Assembly: GCA_023374025.1 (NCBI GenBank)
Contig: SIJG01000015.1
Coordinates: forward strand, 49,497 to 113,496
DNA length: 64,000 nt
Source of the DNA: Heterodera schachtii
Lineage: Eukaryota; Nematoda; Chromadorea; Rhabditida; Heteroderidae
Direction: 5' to 3'
Shown here: positions 1 to 11,130 of the stretch, piece after piece
How the letters are laid out: the number at the start of each line of letters is the position of its first letter
Numbering within the stretch: the stretch's first letter is position 1
Made by a program: the position numbers and the translations under genes
Notes under the pieces: generated by a model
The model's database searches: none
The model's input: only the letters and a program-made list of their open reading frames with translations
What the model was told of the DNA's origin: nothing

Positions 1-272
1 TGAACAAGCACATGTAAAATCACACTAAATTAAATATTTTAGAAATTGCAAAGAACCCATAGACATAATATTAAAGTTTCATCTCGATTTTCTTGTTTAA
101 AAAATACTTTTCAATATAAATCACTTAAATTGGAAATATTAAAATCTTTTTTAAAAAGTGAATAAAGACCAAATACAAAAAATTAAAAAATATAAAATTG
201 ATTATCAAAAATTAAGAAAATTACTATTCTTAGAAAACCAAACAAATCTTTTTTAACATATAAAAATATAAT
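1..272. other. AT-rich non-coding sequence
   Basis: Very AT-rich DNA with no open frame of note. I see no recognisable element here. Confidence 0.5.
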
Positions 273-299
273 TTAAATTTTTTTCACTATGCCGGAGAA

Positions 300-905
300 A
301 TGAATCCCAGTGATTGAAATGCTGTTGGGTTGAGTCCCAGTGATTGGAATGTCATTGGAATGCCGGAGAATTAGTCCCAGTGATTGGAATGCTGGTGGGT
401 TGAGTCCCAGTCCTTGGAATGCCGGAGAATTGAGTAATAGTGATTGAAATGCTGGTGGATTGAGTCCAAGTGATTGAAATGTCATTGGAATGCCGGAGAA
501 TTGAGTCCCAGTGGTAATTGGAATGTCATGGAATGCGGGTGAATTGAGTCCCAGTGATTGAAATGCGTGATTGGAACGTATTGAGAATTTAGTCCCCCCA
601 GTGATTGGAATGCTGGTGGGTTGAGTCCCATTTATTGAAATGCTGGTGGGTTGAGTCCCAGTGATTGGAATGTGATTGGAATGCCGGAGAATTGAGTCCC
701 AGTGATTGAAATGCTGGTGGATTGAGTTCCTTGGAATGCCGGAGAATTGAGTCCCAGTGATTGAAATGCTGGTGGATTGAGTCCCAGTGATTGGAATGCA
801 TGAGAATTTCGTCCCAGTGATTGGAATGCTGGTGGATTGAGTCCCAGTGATTGAAATGCTGGTGGGTTGAGTCCAGGCGATTGGAGAAAAAGACAAGAAA
901 AGAAT
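300..905. repeat. 30-bp minisatellite array
   Basis: About twenty degenerate copies of a 30-bp unit built from the blocks GAGTCCCAGTGATTG and GAATGCTGGTGGGTT. Units vary in length through short insertions and losses, so the array is old. Long minus-strand frames across it only reflect a repeat without stop codons (recurring ITGTQ and SISITG peptides) and are not genes. Related words (GAGTCCCAGTG) recur near 21340 and 62470. Confidence 0.85.
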
Positions 906-909
906 GCGA

Positions 910-1009
910 GGCCGCGAAGCGGCCGAGCCAATCGATTTTATCATTCATAATCCTACAATACAATCGTACTACCTAGCGGGGGATGTGCCGAAGGCGCTGA
1001 CCCCGCTAG
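910..1009. other. Two GC-rich hairpins at the minisatellite edge
   Basis: Positions 910-924 form GGCCGC-gaa-GCGGCC, and CTAGCGGGG at 973-981 is complementary to CCCCGCTAG at 1001-1009. They stand out in sequence that is otherwise about 80% AT. They may mark the end of a mobile element, but no second terminus was recognised. Confidence 0.45.
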
Positions 1010-2794
1010 TAACTATAAATGCTTAAGTTATTATATAATTATATATTTTCAGCATGTTGAACCCTTCAATAAAAAATATTTTAAGTGTGTATGAAGAAGA
1101 ATTTTTATATCGTAGATCTTCTTGCAATTCCAATAATTATTAATCTTATTTAATCTTTTCATAATCTTTTAAAATTTTTTGTTTTTATTTGGATTCCTTT
1201 AAACTCAACTCTTGCATCTATCTTAAAATTTAATTATGTCAAAATTGTTTAGAAAAATTTTCTTTGTTTTTATGTTGAAATTTTACTTTAAAATATTTCG
1301 TGCTTAATTTATTTAAACCTAAAATACTGTTTCTTTTTTTCAATTTATTTTCATATATTGTTCATTCATAATTTATTTTTTAAATTACAACTACAATCCC
1401 CCACAAAATTGTTTATACTCTTTATTTTTGAAATTTTATTTTTTAATATTTTTATAAAGTGATTTATTTATAATAACTTTCAAGAATTATGTTGTTAACT
1501 TTTAAAAGCTTTAGTTTTGCTCTAACAATCTGAAATTTTCATATTATTATTATTTATTATTATCATTAATAAATTGATCAAAAATGATAATATATTATTA
1601 TCCCTCGTAATATAAAAAAGCATTCATGTAATGTAAGTAAGGCTTATCATTATTTTAAATTGTAATTTATTACTATTTTTAATGATAACTTTTAATACAA
1701 GAATAATCTTCATCCGTGAAAAGTTTTGTAAAGAAAATTTATATTTTGTTAATTTTAATGTTCCATTCATTTTAGTTTTTTAGAAATATTTATTATTAAA
1801 ATTTATATATTTTATTAATATTTAAAATTAAGTTTATCTTATATCTTTGATTTTAAAGACGGATAATTTAGAATTTGTTGGTATTCAAGCTGATTTTCTT
1901 GGCCTTTGACGGCGGTGGTTCGTCGTTGTAAGCTCACGCTGACGAACGGCTTCGGCTGCAGCAATTTTGGGTTTTAAAATTACAAAAAAATGTTAAAAAT
2001 ATTATTTTTTACTCATTTTAGCTTTTTCTATATATTAATTTTAATTTTTACTATAGTAACATAAATTATGAAGAAATTTTAAGTTTTTAAGGTATATTTT
2101 TCTATGATTTTACAATTGTTTGATTTTTATTTTTTCTTTAGGCTGGTAAATTCGTGTTAATTTGCTTTTAATTGCATATTCATTGCTTGTCTCAAGAGAT
2201 TCGATGTTACGAATGATTTTTACACCACATTGAAAATGCAGCATGAAACATATTTAAAAAAAATTGTTTTTTTTTAATTACAAATTTTTATTTTTGTATA
2301 GGTGGAATTGAATAATGGGCATAATTGATTCTAATTCCTTTTATTAATTCAACTCTTTTTTTATAATAATTTCATAAAGAATTTAATGATGTTTTATTTC
2401 AATAATTATCTTATAACCCATAAAATTAATTAACACACATAAATTTGTATCAGTTTACATTAAACAAATAAACTTGAGTTAGATCTTTAATGCGCAATAA
2501 ATTATAAGTTTTTTTACACACTAAATGGGCAGGTCTGTTCTGTATTACTGGACCTGATTAAGTTGCATTTTATATTTGTTATTTAATGGTTTTATATCAT
2601 ATTTAATTCAGTTCTTTGTGTTGCGCTTAAGCTGGTTTAGCTTCATATTTCTTATTCCTTGCAGAATGAGGGTTTTTAGTTTCTTGCAACCAGGTGTGGC
2701 TAAATTAATTTTTAATTTGAAAGATTACGGTTCATAATTTGATTTATTTTATTAAGTTTATAATAAAATCATTAAAAAGAATTTATTATTATTA
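1010..2794. other. AT-rich intergenic stretch with one GC island
   Basis: No gene is recognised. A small GC-rich island at 1900-1970 has an open minus-strand frame (KIAAAEAVRQRELTTTN) and could be an isolated exon or remnant, but no supporting splice context was found. Confidence 0.35.
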
Positions 2795-2802
2795 GGGTTC
2801 GA

Positions 2803-3274
2803 AGTTATATGATTTTGCATATTTTCTGCACATATGCTATAAAGAAAGGGCTTAAAAATAGCATTTTTACGTTAAAATTATTTGATTTGCTGAAGGTTTT
2901 TAGTACATATAAAAGCATATTTTGGTTTCCAAGAATAAATGCATATTTGCCATTTTTGTGCTTTTAAAGCAAATTTTGGTCATTTTTTGGAAATTTTCAC
3001 AAAAAAATGCGAAAAAAGCCAAAAATACACCCCTATGGATCGACTTTTTGGGAATTTTTTTAAAAAACCCACCATTAAAAATCGAAAGTATTTTAACTTT
3101 TGTAAGAAGTTTGGAAAAAAATTATTTATTTGAAAATGTAATCATTTTTTGGCAGTTTCTTAGGCATATTTTAGTGCATATTTGTCCATTTTTCGGGTTT
3201 TAGGGCATATTTGGCTGATTTTTAGTGCATTGCGAATATTTGACATTTTTTAGTGCATACAACTTTGAACCCTA
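2803..3274. mobile_element. 472-bp hAT-like MITE with 8-bp TSD
   Basis: The ends form a terminal inverted repeat, TAGGGTTCRAAGTTRTATG, at 2803 and 3274. The 8-bp word ATTATTAT occurs directly outside both ends (2795-2802 and 3275-3282) as an apparent target duplication. The interior is made of ATATTTGCATTTT-like words and encodes nothing convincing. An 8-bp duplication fits the hAT superfamily. Because the duplication is low-complexity AT sequence it is weaker than a mixed word would be. Confidence 0.6.
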
Positions 3275-3282
3275 ATTATTAT

Positions 3283-5530
3283 ATATTTTAGAAACGAAAA
3301 AATAAAATGAGTCAGTTAAATTTTGTTATTAAGTTTTGTATTTGATGCTTTAAATTAATATTTTTTATTATTTTAAACCAAAATATTGTTTTTAAATTAA
3401 ATTATTTTTGTCATTTCACTGCAACCGCCTGTTTTCAATTGAATCCAACTTTGTAACAATGTTCTGGATATTTCAAATTAATTTTATTATTCATTTATAT
3501 AATTTCTTAAATTAAATAAAAAATAAATTGTTTCAAATTATTTTAAATTATTATACAATCATTTTACGATTATAATAATTTTTTTAACTTTGAAATAGAT
3601 AAATTTTCCAAAACATTTTGATAAAAATAATTTAAAGCCTAAGCTTTTTAATGCTCTTTCAGACCATGTGAATATCAAGTATAAGTTAAAAATTACAGAG
3701 TTTTAATTCTTATAAATATTGGTTTAATTGATTTTTTGTAACCACTTCTTCAATTAGGTTTTTTAAGCAGCAGAAGCTGCTTGAATTTGCAGAACTTGCA
3801 TTCTTCAACTGACCTTCCGTACTCATCAAAGCAGTAAGAAATATGTACTATTTTTTCGAATTGATTTGCAAAAAAAAAAAATTAAATATTTTTATTATAA
3901 TTTATAGAATCAATTTTCTATTCTTTTGTTAAAAGGCACTTTGTCATTTTATTTAACCATGTCATTGAACTAATTATTCATATTGTTGCTTTCACATTTA
4001 AAATGACTTCTTCCAATGTTTTCAATTTTATCTAAATTTTTTTTGTTTATTGAATTAATGAATTAAGTGGGTGCAATCAATTCAACGATCGGATATTTAT
4101 GAATTTATTTTATGCTGTTTTAAATTCAATCGATATTTAATATTAAAAATATAAATACATATTTTTCATTTTTAAACTTGAACTTGAATTTCTGTTTAAT
4201 ATTTTCATTATATTTTTTTTATTAAATCCATAAATCTTAACATGTTAAAGTTTTTCAATTTATTGAAGAAAAAAGTTATTTTTAATTTAATCTTGACCCG
4301 GGTCATTCGTTGTCACGGATCAAGTATTTGTTTAAAAAACTTAAATTTTTTATAAATTTTAATTGTTCAAACTATAATTAATTATCTTTTTTGCTTTGAT
4401 AATTAATTTTTCTTTTATCCTTGCTTTTTATGCGTTTTTTTCTTTAGGCCTATGTTCTTTTATTGAATATTTTTTTATTTAGAAATATTTAGCTAATAAA
4501 ATGATTTTTTTAATTTAATCTTCTGCTAAACAATTAAATACATTTTTGTTTTATATTCCCCCCAGTTTATATAATATAAAAGACAATTTATGATTTATAA
4601 GGTATATAAAACATACTCGTAAAATAAATATTTAATCAATCAAATTACTTAAGTATTTCATTTTAAGTAAAGGCACAACAATGATTAATTTTTTCTTATA
4701 TCACGAAAATAATGGTAAAATTAAAAAGATTGTTATGAATTAATCTACCAGAAAATTAATTTATTTATTATCACTTAAATTGGAATTTAATGAATTATCT
4801 TTTATTTACAAACATTACTAAAATTATTAAGTTTTCCTTTGTTGTTGAAAAAATTTTCATGCAGTTAAAATAATTTGCAATTATCTATTTTTTATTCTAG
4901 TTAAAATTTTTGTATGTAATCGTCTGACCGAAATCTGTATTTGTTTATTTTTAATTATAATAATTAATAATCATTTTTAATTTCTGCTTAGCTATTTTTT
5001 CATATGCTTAAACTATTACAGCTTTTTATCAAATATTAAACTGGTGGTTTTTCATTTTTAAACAATAAAATTTACTTATTATCCAGATTTATCTACTTGG
5101 CTTATATATTTGTTTCTTTTTAACCCAACTTTTTCTTCGATATTAACTTTAAAATTTTCAGTGCTTTCTTATTTTTAGAGAATGAAAAAAAGTACCAAAA
5201 ATGGCAAAAAAGGCACTATAAAAGGCACCAAAATTTCAAAAAAAGGCATAAAAACCATCAAATTTGCATAAAGAAGACATTAAAAAAATTTTTTAAATTT
5301 TTTGTGAGCAAAACACGTAAAACTTAACCAAAAAAATTACTTTAAAAGGCACGAAAACCTTAATAAAGGCAATAAATGCATAATAAAAGTTTTAGTTAAA
5401 AATCTCGGATTTAATGAGATCCATTTAATTTCCATTCTTATTATTGTTAGTCTTTTTCCAGATTTTCTACGAACTTTTTTTTACAAATGTGTAAATTTAA
5501 TTTCTTTTTCAATAAAAATTATCGTAAATT
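3283..5530. other. AT-rich intergenic stretch
   Basis: No gene is recognised. 5180-5400 carries repeated AAAAGGCAC words resembling the interiors of the MITEs elsewhere in the window. A palindromic spot (CTTGACCC..GGATCAAG) lies near 4294-4323. Confidence 0.3.
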
Positions 5531-5564
5531 TCAGGTATTTTGTCTTTTAAATTGTTTAAAATCA

Positions 5565-5912
5565 ATGGCCCGTCTCGAACCTGCACCATATATATTTGTG
5601 CGTTTCTGTTTATTAACCATTTAATTTTTAGGGGTAATTTCTAAATTTAGATGATAAAATCAATTCCGCACGATGCTGTTGGACCTCTTCAAAAACACGA
5701 ACTGGTTAAAAAAATATTGGAGAACTACAAACTGAAATCGAAAAAACATGTAATAATGACAATTTTTTTATATATTTTATTTAAATTTTATTTAATTTGT
5801 TTAGGTCATTTCCCGAGTCAAAAAGACTCTGCGGACCTACGTTGCTAATGGTGAGCTCGCAGTCGAGGCTGGAAGATATTCGGTGGCCGCATCGGGCGGT
5901 GGTGATAAATGA
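5565..5912 (+). CDS. Linker-histone-like protein (globular domain only)
   Basis: Three exons, all phase 0: 5565-5597, 5651-5749 and 5805-5912, giving 79 residues. The product begins MARLEPAPYIFMIKSI and continues with HELVKKILENYKLKSKKH and RVKKTLRTYVANGELAV. This matches the order of a linker histone H1/H5 winged-helix domain: a PPY-like start, a helix ending in NYKL, then the R-x-LK..VANGEL helix and wing. Introns are 53 and 55 nt with GT..TTTAG borders. A TTTCAG at 5529-5534, 30 nt before the ATG, could be a spliced-leader acceptor. The usual Lys/Ala/Pro-rich C-terminal tail is absent: the protein ends SVAASGGGDK. The family call is inference from motif order; a chance resemblance of a short basic protein is the alternative. 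Confidence 0.55.
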
Positions 5913-8519
5913 ATGGTTTGACGGTTCCATTTGTTATTTTCCATTTCTTAATTGTTAATAAAAAATTGAAAAATATTTTAAGGGAAAGCAAAAATGTTTA
6001 ATGAGAAAATGGGGAAAACGGGAGACCAAAGAATTGATTAAATGAAAGTTTAATAAGATTAGCAAATTTTTATTTTTTTCCAAATAACAAAAAAGATAAT
6101 AATAATAATAAAGATTAAAAAATAGTGATGCCAAATGTAAAAAAATCTTATACAAATGAAAATAGAAACTATGACAAAAACAAATATAATATCTGCAAAA
6201 TAAGGAATTTTAATAAAAAATAATTTATAGATAAAAAATGATAATGATGAAAATAGTGATGCCAAATGTAACAAAAAGCTTATACAAATGAAAAAATTAT
6301 GCATTACCACCATGTCCGAGCTGGGCTCGTCCCTCTCAGCAAAGGTGCGCATGGGGGACGTTCGAAGGCGTGAACCCCAAACACGCCATCCCCCGAGGGG
6401 GCTTAACTCGAACACCTGCACTGAGAGAGCGAAACGGGCGCATAACCACTACGCCACAGAACACTTTGATGACGAAAAATAAATGTGAAATTTGAAATAA
6501 ATTTTTTGATCAAAATCGGAGATAATGCGCGAGCGGCGACGGGGGGAGTGGAGAAGGAGAGGGAGGGGGGCCAAAAAATAATGGAGAATTGGAAAATGGG
6601 GGGACCAAATAATTGATTCAATATGATGTTTAATTATTTTCACAAATAACAAAAAGATAGCAATTTTTTATTTTTTTCTTCCACATAACAAAAACATTAG
6701 CGATTGGGAATAATGCGAAAAGGCGCGCGAAATTTTTCCATTTCTTCCGTATCCATAAAAAATCAATTACATGGAAAAGGGTGGACCCGGATATGGGTTT
6801 AGGTGCGGGTATGCAGCGGGGCATCTTTATACCCTTACATGAGTGGCTGTCAATAACACCCCCCCATAGGGTTTTCACCCTTAAATTTACCTTTGTTCTT
6901 GCGTTTTTCAGCTCTTTTCACCTTGTTTTTTGACCTCTTTTCACCACTTTTTTCACCTTTTATAGAAAATTCCAGCCCCGTGTGTACACCGGTTTCGCTC
7001 GATGGTTCGTGGTGGGGTGGGCGGGGTTGAGCGGGGTTGGGGCAATTTTAGGGCAAAAAAATGTACTCATAACTACTCCCATGCATGAAGTTGGAGCTGT
7101 ACAGGCTGATTGCGAACCCATAGCTGAAATCTAATGCCATTTTTGGACTCAGCGTGCTTGATTTACTCGATATTATGTAAATTCAGTGTTTTCAAATGGC
7201 ATTACAAAAAATTTGCTAGCGGTGGTTCCGAAAAATTCTGTTTTTGGAGGCCACTTTCAGACTCGGCCCTACAATAATTCATTTAATAAAAAAATTATAA
7301 ATTATGAACTTTTTTAATAAAATTTATTTTCCATTAATATCTGAAGGCATCGTGAATAAAATATTAAAATAGAAATCAAAAATATATAAATAGAAATATA
7401 ATAAGCGAGGTACATTTTAAAAAATACAAAAAAACATATTTAAAATTACATACAAACGAAATATGGAGGACAATTTATGAATAATGAATTATAAATGACT
7501 AATAAAAATAAAAATAAACTAAACGTCGATATAAATAACTTTATAAGATAAGCAATCGCAATGACAACAGAATTAGATCATTTCACAAAATATCCCCTTT
7601 TCGGGTCTATTGCATTTACATAAACACAAATAAAGACATTACCATAATAATTTGATAATTTCAACCTTTGTAATCTAATAAGCAAATAACTAAATAAATA
7701 ATCATTTAATTACGAACAATTTGTAAAGATTTTTTAATCTTTATGTAGAAAAAACTAGAAATAAAATATCTCAATAATTATTCATCTGATTTATATTAAA
7801 CAATAGGCAACAAAAAAAATCTAGGTTTTGAAATGTTTAAAGCGTCCAATAAGCATCAAATGCCAAAAATGACTTAATTATGCCGTTTTATAACTATTTT
7901 GAACATGCATAATCGACGAGAAAATATGTATTTATTAATTGTACCCTATATATAAAAACAATCCAACAAGAATCTATATTTCTTTATTTTAAAAATACAT
8001 TTAAAAAAATTTATTGTAAATAAATGTATACAAAAAGATTACTAATTAAACATAATCACTTAACGAGTTATATAGAAATACTAAATTTTCATACATTAAA
8101 TTCATGTTTGGAATTCTTGCAATCGTGAAGGGATTCGTCTAATTCAATAAACATACATTATTAAATCTTGGACAAAGTGTTATTATATCGATTGGCTAGG
8201 CCACGAAAACAAGATTTTAAATAAAAAGAAGTCATAAAATTTCTTTAATGAATCACTCAAATAAAAAATAGAAGAAAATATTATGAATATAGTTTAACAT
8301 ATAAATCCAATTTAAATCGAATATAAAATAATTAATTAAACAAAAAACTATTTAAAAGTAGTTTCGTGCGTATAGTGAATTGAAAAAATCATAGATTCTT
8401 TCTCCATCACAATTTTAATGAAATGAACATTTTAATTAGAGAGCGTGATTTTGAGAAAATAAAAATACTGACCCGTACATGGATCAGGGTTTTTTTTATT
8501 TTTTATAAAAAAACATTTT
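5913..8519. other. AT-rich intergenic stretch
   Basis: Contains a direct repeat of GATGCCAAATGTAA at about 6128 and 6257, the tRNA-related remnant below, and a GC-rich patch at 6780-7090 without a credible frame. Nothing else is recognised. Confidence 0.35.
6391..6463 (-). tRNA. Degenerate tRNA-derived element (pseudo-tRNA or SINE head)
   Basis: Read on the minus strand, TGGCGTAGTGG (6456-6446) matches an internal A box and GTGTTCGAGTT (6415-6405) a weak B box at tRNA-like spacing. The D arm is plausible, but the T stem and acceptor stem do not pair, so this is a decayed tRNA or a tRNA-derived SINE promoter rather than a working tRNA. Confidence 0.35.
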
Positions 8520-8820
8520 TTACTTTATACCAATATTCCGCTGATTTCTAAAAGAAAAGCCTTCTTTATTTCTTGTAATACAATGAAGAAGCACTTTAAT
8601 TTGTTGAGGTGCGATCAATGACTGGACGGTTGGATAGTCCACCACTTTGAATGAACTTCGTAGACACCAAAAAATTGACCACCTTTTTGTCCATAAAAGT
8701 GAGAGTGCTTTAAATGTTTTTGTGAATAAAGTAACTTCATTTTTCGTATTACTGCTTGAACAAGGAAAAAATGCTGAGAGTTTTTTCTGAGATTCATTCT
8801 TCTTTGATTTTTCTTCCACG
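8520..8820. other. Unresolved flank of the retrotransposon remnant
   Basis: Moderately GC-richer sequence directly before the integrase frame. The frame of the downstream ORF is closed by TGA at 8788-8790. A minus-strand frame of 104 codons covers the region, but I recognise no family in it. It may be decayed retrotransposon sequence or a different insertion. Confidence 0.25.
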
Positions 8821-10077
8821 GATGAGAACATCAAATTTGAAGAGGACCCACGTTATACTGTGGACCAGGAAACTTATCTCCAAGCTTTTAATGAAAATCT
8901 GATGGAAATCATGGGACACGCACGCAAAAACGCTGAAATTGCACGCGAAAAAAGCAAATTGGAATTTAATTCCCGCCCAAACGTGACGCGCGAAAAATTT
9001 AAGCCGGGGGACAGAGTTATGATTGTCGTCCATTCAACGAAAGCACAAGCCTCACACCGAAAATTAGCTTGGAACCATTTTGGGCCTTACCAAAAAATCA
9101 TTGAAATGACCGAAAGTTCAGCTAAAGTGGTCCCTGCTGATAAATTAGAAGCTGATCCAATTTCTGTGCCAATTGAAAGAATGATTCGTGTTCCCCCTGG
9201 GATTCCAAACAATTCAATTTTGCCAAAAGGAAAAGCCAAATTTAAGAATTTAATTGGCTTAATTTGTGTCTCGGAAGAATTCAAAAATGGCGAGATTAAT
9301 TTTGAAAACGAGACTGAAACGGAAGTGGTTTATTCATTAGGGACAATGAATTTTTCAGGGGCGGACGGAAAAGAAGCGGTGCGACGAGTACTGTCTTGGC
9401 GACGGAACTTGTTTTTGGACCACAATTTGCTCTGGGAAGGCCATGAGCACTGCACGCAGTTGGTCGTTGCCGATTTTGATGCCGTCCTAAATCGCAAAAT
9501 CGGAATTGGCGCAAAAGAGGTGACAACGCCGCTTCAAGCACTGTTCTGTGCATTTCTGCTCAAAAAATTCGGTTCGACAACGGCATCTCGTCGTTTGGTG
9601 GAAACGATCATGGATGGCACAGCCGGCCAGGAATTTCTGCTGTTTATTGGTGCCCGTGGCGACATGGTGCCTTCGGACATGCTCCCGTCCGCAGAAAATT
9701 TGATGGAAGTGATTGAAATGCGCGTTCGTTCGTGCCGGAAATTGTGGCGAACTTTGGAAGAAAGCAGCTATCAGCTTCTCCAAATTGCGCCGCCAAAACT
9801 GCCATTCGGAGAAGAAAGACAAACTGAACAATTGGCATGGCAAGAATTCTTTGCAAAAGCGCCGTGGGCATTTGAAGTCATTCGAGCCCAACTCATCCAT
9901 CGCCGACGTTTGATCGAGAAGCCAAGAGTTGTGATGGGCGATTCGACTGCCAAGCAGTTGGTGAATTTCACTGAGATGACGGCCGTCGAAATGCTGATAA
10001 GTGAAGAAGAAGGCTTGGCTGGGCTCGTGCGCAACTATGACAATGCCGTTCTCTCCAGCAAAGTAAAGCATTGCTAA
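8791..10077 (+). pseudogene. Retrotransposon Pol C-terminus: integrase tail plus SGNH-like region
   Basis: The frame is open from just after the TGA at 8788. The first part carries the post-core integrase signature: KFKPGDRVMIVV, then RKLAWNHFGPYQKI, which is the basic GDxV..W..GPY module that follows the catalytic core in Ty3/gypsy integrases. The core itself is missing. The middle part (GTMNFSGADGKEAVRRVLSW onward) is conserved-looking but unrecognised. Near the end, RVVMGDSTAKQLVNF resembles the GDS nucleophile block of SGNH hydrolases. The frame stops at 10075-10077, and the sense continues in another frame, so a one-base shift around 10040-10077 probably breaks the gene. Confidence 0.55.
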
Positions 10078-10697
10078 TTGTGTGTGGACGCGATGCACTG
10101 CTGGCCAACGAGACGATGGAAACGATTTGCGAATGCTTTGAGCGATTGAGGGCCATTTGTGAGCGCTATGGCCACGTTTTCATCTACTGGGCCGTGCCGC
10201 CGTACATTCACTCCCGAAAAGCGCAATTTCTCGAACTTGTTCGACGTTTGGCCAACCTCTGCGACGACACTCACATTCGGTTCGGAGCTGTGACGGAAGA
10301 AGGAAGAAGCCTCATGGAAGTGTTTCGCTACGGAGGAACAAACGCGGGAAATCGAGTGAACCAGTCGGGACTCTTGACTGAACAAGGAGCGAAGACAATG
10401 ATGGCTTGGATTTATGAAGTTGGGAAGTTTCCTGGTGAGAAGGAATTGGGTCGCCCGCGACCGCGTTCTCAAGTTGTGCGACCTGATGTTAGTACTTCTG
10501 AAGAACGCCGCCGCCCCAACATTAGCCGCGGGTTTGGTCTTGTCGACCAACGTCGGCACAGCTTTTCTCGTCCATCTACGAATCGTGAAGGACACCAGCA
10601 GGAATGGCGTGGACGCGACCGCTCGGAATGGGCTTCGGCGTCTTGGCGACGTCGTGGTTCTGACCAGTTTCGTAGCTCTCGACGTGGGCAACAGTGA
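10071..10697 (+). pseudogene. Continuation of the retrotransposon protein after a frameshift
   Basis: This frame overlaps the end of the upstream one, and its sequence runs on smoothly if a -1 shift is allowed just before 10071 (LLIVCGRDALL follows the GDS-type region). IYWAVPPYIHS and NQSGLLTEQGAKTMMAW fit the later blocks of an SGNH-like fold, although the usual Asp-x-x-His pair is not evident. The last 70 residues are Arg/Ser-rich (RGRDRSEW, SWRRRG) and look like a nucleic-acid-binding tail. The TTG-initiated start is artificial. Confidence 0.5.
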
Positions 10698-10815
10698 TCT
10701 CTGCTCATCCGCCACCCAAAGCCTTTTGACACTGCCGAATTGCCTATTTTTGATTTATTTTTGATCTCTTGACTCTCATTCTCAACAGGGACGTTGATAT
10801 TTTAAAGGGGTGGGA

Positions 10816-11130
10816 TGTGATACTTGGTATTTATTTAAATTAGTGCTTTATTGTGTGGCATTTTGTCTCTTTTAATTTAGTTATTTTCTTTTCTCAGTTT
10901 TGGACCATTATGTTTTTATGTTGTCTTCTCATCTTCTCATTAATTTTATTGTTTTGTGCTAAATATAATTTGGATTCTAATCCGCCATCAATTGACTGAG
11001 TTTGGAATTTTGGAAAGTTGAATCAAAAGTGAACTGTTTAAAAAGTAATCGAATTGTCCCTAATTGCTTTCCATTGACATTGCCGCACCGACATCTCATT
11101 TCGCCCCAAAATTGTACGACAAACCATCTG
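10816..11130 (+). repeat. Probable 3' LTR
   Basis: Begins TGTGATACTTGG immediately after a polypurine tract and ends near ACAAACCA (about 11128), where composition returns to AT-rich. No second copy occurs in the window, so both limits rest on signals rather than comparison. Confidence 0.45.

Larger units (their letters stand above)
8791..11130 (+). mobile_element. 5'-truncated LTR retrotransposon (Ty3/gypsy-type), 3' half
   Basis: GC content jumps from AT-rich flanks to near 50% between about 8850 and 10750. The segment holds the C-terminal part of an integrase, a downstream protein region in two frames, then a purine-rich tract (AAAGGGGTGGGA, 10805-10815) followed by TGTGATACTTGG at 10816, the expected start of a 3' LTR. 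The LTR probably runs to about 11130, where base composition drops, but its exact end is not clear. Protease, reverse transcriptase, RNase H, the integrase core and the 5' LTR are missing, so the copy cannot move on its own. Confidence 0.7.

Noticed and set aside
273..963. Long minus-strand frames with SISITG/ITGTQ repeats
   Set aside because: They translate the 30-bp minisatellite; all frames are equally open and no signal or splice context supports a gene.
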